Assembly (NCBI GenBank): GCA_023078685.1
Contig: JALGAS010000001.1
Span: 3,968,001-4,032,000, forward strand
DNA length: 64,000 nucleotides
Reading direction: 5' to 3'
DNA from: Neopestalotiopsis rosae
Taxonomy: Eukaryota > Ascomycota > Sordariomycetes > Amphisphaeriales > Sporocadaceae
In this document: in pieces, positions 56,952 through 64,000 of the stretch
How positions within the stretch are numbered: the stretch's first letter is position 1
How the letters are laid out: every line of letters starts with the position of its first letter
Translations under genes and position numbers: made by a program
The notes under the pieces: generated by a model
What the model was told of the DNA's origin: nothing
The model's database searches: none
The model's input: only the letters and a program-made list of their open reading frames with translations

Positions 56952-58761
56952 ATGTGGAGGCGAACATATCTGTTCCTAGTTCTGGTGCGGCTCTGGTTTG
57001 CACTTTCGCCGAGCTATTTGCATCCAGATGAGAATTTCCAGGGGCCAGAAGTCATAGCCGGCGAGATCTTCAGCTATCCCGTGCGGCGGACCTGGGAGTT
57101 TACCAGCGAAAACCCCATCCGCAGTGTCTTTCCGCTGTGGCCCGTCTATGGTCTGCCCATGCTGCTGCTGAGGTGGCTATGGGTCGGCCACGGTAATGAT
57201 GGCGAGGTCCCCCCTATTGCCGTCTTTTGGACTCTGCGCATTCTCATGTTTGTCCTCAGCTTCGTGCTTGAAGACTGGGCTATTCATGAGCTGGTGCAAT
57301 CTCCGCGACACCGTCGCATTGCTATTCTGCTAGTAGCATCTTCTTATGTTACCTGGACCTTCCAGACGCATACTTTTTCAAATTCGATTGAGACTTTGGT
57401 CGTCGCTTGGAGCTTGGTCTTGATAGACCGCATCCTCGATACATCGGTAAGACACAGCCGATACGTCGGAGACGGAGAAGGAGAGATGACTCTCTCCCTT
57501 CTGCCCTTCTGGCTCCATCTCGGGCCCCCACGAGTTATGAATTTGCTGGCTAACTTGACTGTGGGCTCAGTCTCAGCAGACCTCTTCTCTTCTCGCCACG
57601 ACCGTACTCGGCGTTGTTGCCGTTTTCGGCGTTTTTAATAGAATAACTTTCCCAGCGTTTTTGTTGATTCCTGGATTTCGATTGATACCCCTTTTTTGGA
57701 AGAGGTGAGTTTGCTTTCACGACTTGGTTTCTTGACATCTCCTGCTCTTGGACGACCCCTTTGGGAGCTCATGTCAACGAAGCAAGACAATGTGAAAAGT
57801 ACATGAATGCTGACCCGAGATTTCTCCATCATATAGACCTCTGTCTCTTGCTGTTTTAGTAGCGTCTGCGCTTGTTACTGTCATAATCGCCGTGTCTCTC
57901 GATACTGCCTTTTATACACCGCACTCGATCAATTGGTCGGATCTGGTGCGGAACCCTGTCATCACACCCTGGAATAACCTGCGATATAACATGTCGCCAG
58001 CCAACCTGGCACAACATGGGATACATCCATGGTATCAACACATGCTCGTAAACATACCAATGCTGCTGGGTCCTGCTGCCGGTCTTTTGTTTTTCCAGCC
58101 ACACCTCTCGTTGCGGCTCTACTCGGCGATATCGGGCATATTTGTGCTGTCCGTGTTCCAGCACCAGGAGGCGCGATTCTTGCTACCTACGATACCTTTG
58201 ATCCTGTCCTCGGTACAACTGCCAAAGAATGCGACAGCTCTCAAGATTTGGGTGGGCGCATGGGTCATGTTCAACCTGGCGCTTTCCCTGTTGATGGGCC
58301 TTTATCACCAAGGCGGCATTGTACCAGGGCAAGTCTTCCTGAGCAAGCAGCCAGATGCGACGGAAGCGATATGGTGGAAGACGTACATGCCACCCATCTG
58401 GCTGCTGAACGGCAAGAACGAAGTACTTCGCACACAAGACGTGATGGATCTCGAAGGTAGCAAACTACTGGAAGAGCTTGAAAGACTAGCCACCTGCGAC
58501 ACGCCAGCAGATCGTAGGAACAGCGAGTACCTCAAGGAGCCCAATGGTACTTATTTGGTGGCGCCCCTATCGGCTACTTGGCTGGACGCATATCTTCCCA
58601 ACAAGGGGCTTGACGGACTACGTTTCAGAGAGGTCTGGCGGCACAGGCAACACTTGAACTTGGATGATCTTGACTGGGGCGAAGATGGCATCTGGGCAAC
58701 ACTCGGGAGGGTGGTTGGCCGGCGTGGCCTAGCAGCATGGCGGGTCACTAAAAGTTGTTGA
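56952..58761 (+). CDS. SMP3: GPI mannosyltransferase 4 (Smp3/PIG-Z family), three exons
   Basis: Dolichol-phosphate-mannose dependent alpha-1,2-mannosyltransferase of the ER (GT22 family) that adds the fourth mannose, essential for yeast GPI precursors. Exons 56952-57446, 57571-57704 and 57837-58761 give 517 residues. Introns are 124 and 132 bp with donors GTAAGA and GTGAGT. The acceptor of intron 1 could alternatively lie six bases further on. The diagnostic luminal motif [13 protein letters not shown] is at about residues 23-35, with the catalytic Asp/Glu pair. [21 protein letters not shown] and [15 protein letters not shown] follow, and [14 protein letters not shown] spans the splice-restored region, then [15 protein letters not shown] near residue 300. 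Multiple hydrophobic helices are present. The ATG is the first in frame with the conserved [20 protein letters not shown] start; longer upstream reading is non-ATG leader. It is downstream of and co-oriented with GPI7. Confidence 0.92.
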
Positions 58762-59813
58762 TGAGACATGCAGAGAAACGAGAAAGAAAAGAAGAGACAT
58801 GAGTCAGAGGACGTGGAAGAAGAAAAAATCTCGTCGTGATGACAGTCTGTTCTGTAGAGAAATTCGACAAAATAAATCCGATCTTGTGATATGATCAACT
58901 GCTCTATTCTGCGCTTTTACAGATTAGATGCACTTGCTGAGATTGGCATGGGGGACTAAAGTAATATGAATATATTTCAAAGCTGTCGTCTGGGAGTACC
59001 ATGAAAGTGTGGCAATACTCAATATGTTACATTATCCTAGGCTATCTGCCTATGGTAATGTATATAAGTAGGCCTGATCTTGTGATACTCTCTGCGACGG
59101 TGTGGAAATGTTGCCAATGCGTTCTCGCATGGAACAATTTATGTACACCTGTTCTGCCTTGCAACGAGTCAAAGCGGACAAAATCTCAACTGACAAGTAG
59201 AATGATCGGATACTAAAGATGAAAATGTGTAGGATCAGAACAATTTAGAGTTGATAACGAAGCTCTTTTACCAACTTAAGGGCCAGCGGCTATAGCTGCC
59301 ACGGAACATACAGAGTACGACTACTACTACATACATATTGCAAGCAAGGTTGGTTAGTGCCATATGCTACTGGAAAACCCCCACCTACCAAATTTTTTGG
59401 GATTGTCATCAAAGTGCTCCCTGTACTGTACATACCTAGGTTAGTAGGTCTCGTACGGTCGGTCGGTCGATCAGATCCAGCTCAATCCGGACTGCCGAGT
59501 GAAATGCAGCTATTTTTTTTCTTTCTAATTCAAGCTTCTCTCTTCAGCAGCAAAGAGTCACGTCCCGTCGCACGCAGCCTCCCATTGCTAGAGTAACATC
59601 AATACCTAACCTAGGTAGTCTAGCCTACCACGTACCATACCTACTCAACTGATATTGCTACTACTGTCGTCATCATCGACGCCATCATCAGTCACCACGG
59701 CAGAGATCGCATAGACAACAACCCCGGGATATCGCAGCACCAGCATCAACGAGTGCATACCGTCTTCATTAGTATCATCGTCGTCGCACAATTCGTGCAT
59801 AGTCAATGTGAAG
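58762..59813. other. Intergenic region between SMP3 and PET100
   Basis: About 1 kb with no supported gene. It contains SMP3 3' sequence and the PET100 promoter and leader; ACCTAGGTAG-like motifs occur near 59,430-59,450 and 59,600-59,640. No RNA gene was seen. Confidence 0.5.
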
Positions 59814-60226
59814 ATGGGCGGTCTAAACCTCGAGGTCTTCAAGGTACGCTTACCTATTCACTCTGCGTTTTAGAGCCACTTACAATTCCTCGACTGCCTA
59901 CTCGTGCACTGAGAACTGTTGCGCTGACTACCCATCTACTTTGGTTCTGGCAGTTTGGCATGTATGTCATGTTTCCCATTGGCATCATGTATTACTTTGG
60001 TACAAATCTCGACGAGCGCTTCGCCGTGCCCGACTTTTGGCCGAAACCCGAGCAGGCCAACAAGGTGCCCCTCGACAAGGACGAAATCCATGCTGAGCTG
60101 CAACGTCTGCGCGCAAGAAGACTGTATCTGAGGGACAGGAGACTGGAAGAGGAGGCAAGAAGGCCGCCTCCACCGCCGCCCCCGTCTGCCCCGGCCGACC
60201 ACAATGAGGCAGAGAACAACAGGTGA
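59814..60226 (+). CDS. PET100: Cytochrome c oxidase assembly protein Pet100, mitochondrial
   Basis: Pet100 is a small inner-membrane chaperone for the assembly of respiratory complex IV. Exon 1 (59814-59843) encodes only MGGLNLEVFK; a 110-bp intron (59844-59953, donor GTACGC, acceptor GGCAG) joins it to FGMYVMFPIGIMYYFGTNLD in exon 2 (59954-60226). The 100-residue product has the family hallmark: a very short N-terminus, one transmembrane segment (about residues 11-28), then a charged helix (DEIHAELQRLRARRLYLRDRR) facing the intermembrane space and a Pro-rich tail. Because exon 1 is tiny, frame-based prediction would miss the true start; the conserved LEVFKFGMYV junction supports the splice. 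It is convergent with the TACO1-like gene. Confidence 0.92.
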
Positions 60227-60719
60227 GGGGGCGCCTGTGGACTGAGTGGTGGTACGTGGTACCTTCGGCCGCCAAGGCAACAGTTGCCTTCCTCCCCAAA
60301 CCACAGCCATGGCCGAATATGAGAATGCCTTGGTCAATCGCAGTTTTCTTCACTGCTACATGCGAGCCAGAATGGGCATTCGGGAGTTGAGGCGCATCAT
60401 TCCTTTATCTCGAATTGGATCGATCGGATCAGGAAGCTGTCCACTTGGTCAACTGGCTCCTGAGGCCGGCTCAACAAATCAAATTACTACGACGTCACTG
60501 CAAAAAAGCATTTGTACGAATTACGTGTCATTGGAGGGAACTTGGTCAAGTTGGGCAATCGATGGCGCAGCCAACTTGGACGGGAAAATACAGACAACAT
60601 CTCATCTTCGCAGATGGTGAAATATGTCGCCCGCTTATGTATTATGTGTGTATATTCGTCTGTATATATAGGTAGCTAGTGTACATTTCTATCATTGTCT
60701 CGAGTAGACAAGTGAGTGA
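60227..60719. other. Convergent 3' intergenic region
   Basis: 493 bp between the stops of PET100 and the TACO1-like gene. No gene is supported. TGTATATATAGGTAG near 60,660 is a plausible part of a 3' processing region. Confidence 0.45.
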
Positions 60720-61894
60720 TCAGTCGTCGAGACTGTCCTCTATCGAACTCCACACATCATCTGATATCTCTCCCTGTTCGGCATTGGCGTAGATTGCCTG
60801 CACGTCTTCGTTGTCACGTACTGCCGCGAGAAAGTCTGCCAGCTGTGTGGCAACGTCTTGATCTTGCAGCTTGACTGTATCCTCGGACGGCTTCCAGATG
60901 ATGTCAGATGTGACTATATCCGCCTTTAAGGCTGCGCTCAAGCTTTGCGCGACTTGGTGGGTTGCGTTTGGTTGCGTCCATATTATCACGTTGCCCTCTT
61001 CGTCCTGCTCCTCCACATCCTCGGCGCCCGCTTCAACGGCTTGCATGAAGACGGCGTCAAAGTCGCAGCCGTCAGGAAGCGCCAGAATGGTGCGTCCCAG
61101 CCTGGTGAAGAGAAAGGTTGTCGGCGTGACTGTGGCCGCGTGCCTCTTGGCGATGAGCTTCAGGTCCTTGATGGCACGCTGCTTGTTATCACACTCGGTC
61201 TCAACAATGACAGCTACCGAGCCGGGGCCCAGGAGCTCGAGCATGGCCGTCTCCAGCTTTTCTCCCGTCGAGGACCGGCCCTGACCGCGGGCAATAGCCA
61301 ACTCAATATTGGCCTTGGGCATGCCCGCTTTCTTGGCCTCGACAATGGCCTTGGCCAACTGACCATTCAGATCTGGATTGGCGCCATAGAGCTTTGAGTA
61401 GAGCTTGAGGTTTTTGGCAAAGAGATTGCGCTCAGCTGTCTATTTTGTACAAGTCTGTTAGCCTTGTGACCTCTAGCATTTTTCTTCTTCTTCTTTTTTC
61501 TTCTGGCTATCACGCGCCCTAGTAAGAGGCCCAACTTTCACATTCATAGAGGGTTAGTATCATGGCTTTTGAAAAGACCTCATACTTGTAGTTTCCTCTT
61601 GTCTTCTTCTCCTGCTCCGTGGTATTTTGCTACACAATCCGTGATCCTCTGTGTGGGCACTCTTTGGAAAGCATTCAGCGCTCCTAAGCTGATACATGAG
61701 GGTTGTGACCATATATTTTAAGTACTTACTTTCTTCCTATCTGCAGCGCCCTTCTCATGTTTGATCTTTGACCAGCGATTGTGCCCACTGTAGGCGATAG
61801 CCGTCGAGTTGAATGCGCGACAGCACGAGGAGCAGAGTGTGCTCGATCTCAAGGAGTGCGCAGCTGGGCGGTTTCGGGGTAAGAGAAACATCAT
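60720..61894 (-). CDS. YebC/TACO1-family mitochondrial translational activator, two exons
   Basis: In human mitochondria TACO1 promotes COX1 translation; the yeast homologue is Dpc29. Exon 1 (61894 down to 61730) starts MMFLLPRNRPAAHSL, an Arg/Ser-rich presequence without acidic residues that looks like a mitochondrial targeting signal. It continues through AYSGHNRWSKIKHEKGAADRKK, the YebC signature. A 290-bp intron (61440-61729, donor GTAAGT, acceptor AATAG) leads to TAERNLFAKNLKLYSKLYGA in exon 2 (61439 down to 60720), followed by KKAGMPKANIELAIARGQG and CDNKQRAIKDLKLIAKRH. Total 294 residues, usual for the family. A small exon hidden in the long intron cannot be excluded, but direct joining keeps the conserved spacing. 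It is convergent with PET100, another gene for complex IV. Confidence 0.88.
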
Positions 61895-63696
61895 GGGCGG
61901 AAAGCGCTGGTGCCTTGGCCAACGGCGCAAGTATCCAGATTTCTTCTTTGACAGGAGCTTGCACCGCCAATCTGAGTCACTATAGGAGGCGTAGAGTACA
62001 AAAGATGTGTCAAAGAGGAGGAGACCACATGTACAGCAATAGTGGTCCTCGGCGCTTTGGTGTTGCGATGCAAACAAAAAAAAAAACCGTGGGAAGAGAC
62101 GCGGGTTCAATCGTATCGTGATTGTGACACTGAGCAAAAACAGCCGACCCGGATGCTGAATGAGACGGGACCGTTGCACTAGATCTACAGCCTAGACAAG
62201 CGCTTTAGCACTCAGCTGAGGAGTATGCCTTAACGTAGGCCATGTAGCGATAGTATACAACTCTCAATGGAGTGAAGGAGCAGCAGCAGCAGCAGCAGCA
62301 GCAACACCCCACTGAAATCGATGGCTGATTGGAAATTCTATTACTTGGTATGTCACGTACATGCCCATGACCCAGTGCTGTCCATGCACCATTGTCATTG
62401 ATGTTCGAGATGAGGATCAATGAAAGTCCGCGCCCACCCTGAGACCTCAACTGCACCGTTCCAGATGAACGTATCGTGGATGTACACTGAGCCGGTACTC
62501 GGGTTGGTATCGAGGCATATTGAATACCAGAGCACGCACGCCCCTAACGGAAAGGTATATACTTCGCATACCTACGTTCCATGGGAGACAAGGAGCGAGG
62601 CAATTCGTTACAGTGTCAAGCTGAAGCGGTATGAAGCAATGCAAGAAGAACATACAGCGGACTTATGGATTCAGCTAATCAAGATGCACCATGTGCGTAT
62701 ACGTCGGAACCTTGGAAGCCATCAAAGTTCTAAGCAGCCGAAGAATAGAAGAGACGACCCCTCGTGCATCCAATTGATGTAGGTATATCAAGCACCAGGT
62801 GGGACTGTCCGTGCAATGCAGCCAGCCTCCCTTTGGTCGAAGCATCGTACTGTAATTATACTATGATCAAGTGCTTTCGAGCTTCATACGTCAATATAAT
62901 TGTAGACTATCACAGCGGATAACTTGGGTCAATTTCAATATAATGGGATTTGGTGTGGTGCAGGGCTGGAAAGGAAACTGTCAGTAGGTACAGACTACAT
63001 ACTATTCATGATATGCAGTCGACATCAGACGCGGACCTTGCCCATGCTGAGCAATTGGCTTCGATCAAAGTGTCGGTGCTCTCTGTACCTCCCCTCGCAG
63101 ACTAGGTACCTACGTAGATATACACTAGCAGGTGCCTACGTGGGCGACATGGGGGTATGGTCTTCCTAGACTTGGGCGCAGGTACTCTTGATGAATGGAC
63201 TGCTGGGTACCTGGCTGCAGAATAGGTGGTACACATCTAAGCTCTATGTAGGCATGTACCAGACACGCGCAGTGCTGTGTAGGCACTTGCAATTGACTGA
63301 CTTCACACTCCAATCGCCAGCTTGCAGTGTTGCATGTACCTACGCCCCAAGCATCAAGGGGTAGGCAGCGGGACAAACGATACCTTGCCTCTCTCTGCAC
63401 AAACCAATCAGACATTATTTTGTGTCTACAAAACTTCATGGTTCTCCCAAAGCTGCAAGCTAGGCAGTTCTGGCAATATACCAGCTACTACTACTAGACA
63501 CGAGAGGTACAGCTGCTACCATATTCTGGGCCTCCATTGACATTCTTGGGGACCTCACGGACTGGTTCACGGGTGGCACACCTAGCACTGCTGGACTATT
63601 AACGACAGCCACCGACGACTGCCATTGCGATCGCAAACATACGCAGCGACCACCGACCCACGACTACGACCACGACCACGATTATAACCTCCGCTC
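61895..63696. other. Intergenic region between the TACO1-like gene and the HEAT-repeat gene
   Basis: 1.8 kb between two divergent 5' ends. Holds a (CAG)7 microsatellite at 62,281-62,301 and no supported gene. The last 100 bp before 63,697 are rich in CGAC and CCAC triplets. Confidence 0.5.
62281..62301. repeat. (CAG)7 microsatellite
   Basis: Seven consecutive CAG triplets in non-coding DNA upstream of the TACO1-like gene. Confidence 0.9.
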
Positions 63697-64000
63697 ATGT
63701 CGGCACCGTCTTCGCCGGGCCACGATGCCCGCGATGAGCCACCTCCCCCCTCGCCGCCCCGCGCCACCGCCATTGCCAGCGAGACCAGCCAGAATCCCGA
63801 GCTTGACCTCACCAAGCTGCGCGCTCTGCCAGTCGAACAACAGGACCTTTACATCCTGACCTTTGTGTCTAGCCTTGGCAAACATGTCAAGGCATTGCCT
63901 GCCGACGATTGCACGTCTCAGCAGTTCTACTTGAAAAAGGAGGCCTTCCAGCTCATCAACCTGCCCTCGCCCTCCCCGAGTCGCGTGACGAGAGGTGAGA
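63697..64000 (+). CDS. Probable HEAT-repeat protein of the HEATR5/Laa1 type, first exon only
   Basis: An ATG at 63697 opens a frame to the window end: MSAPSSPGHDARDEPPPPSP (Pro-rich, disordered), then LTKLRALPVEQQDLYILTFV, KKEAFQLINLPSPSPSRVTR. The layout (an acidic-hydrophobic first helix pair, then a LPSPSPSRVTR hinge expected to lead into RNNLGRCFAH-like HEAT helices) resembles the start of fungal HEATR5/Laa1 proteins, which act with the AP-1 clathrin adaptor at Golgi/endosomes. The identification is from remembered similarity over about 90 residues. A donor-like GTGAGA at 63995-64000 suggests the exon ends at 63994. Another large HEAT protein remains possible. Confidence 0.55.
   Translation, partial: MSAPSSPGHDARDEPPPPSPPRATAIASETSQNPELDLTKLRALPVEQQDLYILTFVSSLGKHVKALPADDCTSQQFYLKKEAFQLINLPSPSPSRVTRGE

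Overview
The window is a piece of a filamentous ascomycete nuclear genome. Genes are spaced, have 50-130 bp spliceosomal introns with GTANGT-like donors and CTAAT-like branch sites, and encode typical Pezizomycotina proteins. The protein style fits Sordariomycetes, perhaps Hypocreales, but that is inference. About 27 kb of ordinary gene-bearing DNA surrounds a roughly 36 kb block of extreme A+T (about 4.53-40.9 kb) with no intact coding sequence. Its C-to-T and G-to-A decay, with scarce CpA/TpG, has the signature of repeat-induced point mutation (RIP).

Left arm (1-4.5 kb): the 5' part of an importin beta-3 (Kap121/Pse1-like) gene on the minus strand, a 2.3 kb spacer, and a complete five-exon CBS-domain gene (Sds23/Moc1 family). 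The A+T block begins immediately after the stop codon of that gene.

A+T block (4.53-40.9 kb): this can be resolved into a nest of dead transposons. (i) A full-length Ty3/gypsy chromovirus, 13,180-22,815, has unusually short 145-bp LTRs, a polypurine tract, a 5-bp AACGG target duplication, and recognisable reverse transcriptase, integrase and chromodomain remnants. (ii) Five solo copies of the same 145-bp LTR are scattered over the block in both orientations; two have perfect and one a near-perfect 5-bp duplication. (iii) A 2.6 kb non-autonomous LTR element, 31,154-33,789, has 214-bp LTRs and an AAAAA duplication. (iv) A decayed hAT transposase gene (BED-like start, hATC end) lies on the minus strand at 25.9-29.4 kb, with four further fragments. 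(v) At least nine hAT-type MITEs with CAGGGT termini have exact or one-mismatch 8-bp target duplications; many are nested in each other, and one sits inside the transposase gene. (vi) A GC-rich two-hairpin 211-bp repeat of unknown class occurs twice.

Right arm (42.9-64 kb): condensin subunit 3 (minus); the nucleolar RNA-binding protein Nop4 (plus); an unrecognised 403-aa protein (minus); two GPI-anchor enzymes in tandem, GPI7/LAS21 and SMP3 (plus); two genes linked to mitochondrial cytochrome oxidase in convergent orientation, PET100 (plus) and a YebC/TACO1-family translation activator (minus); and the first exon of a probable HEAT-repeat protein (HEATR5/Laa1-like, plus) that leaves the window. 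Exon boundaries were derived by hand from splice signals and family conservation. No tRNA, rRNA or CRISPR feature was found by eye.
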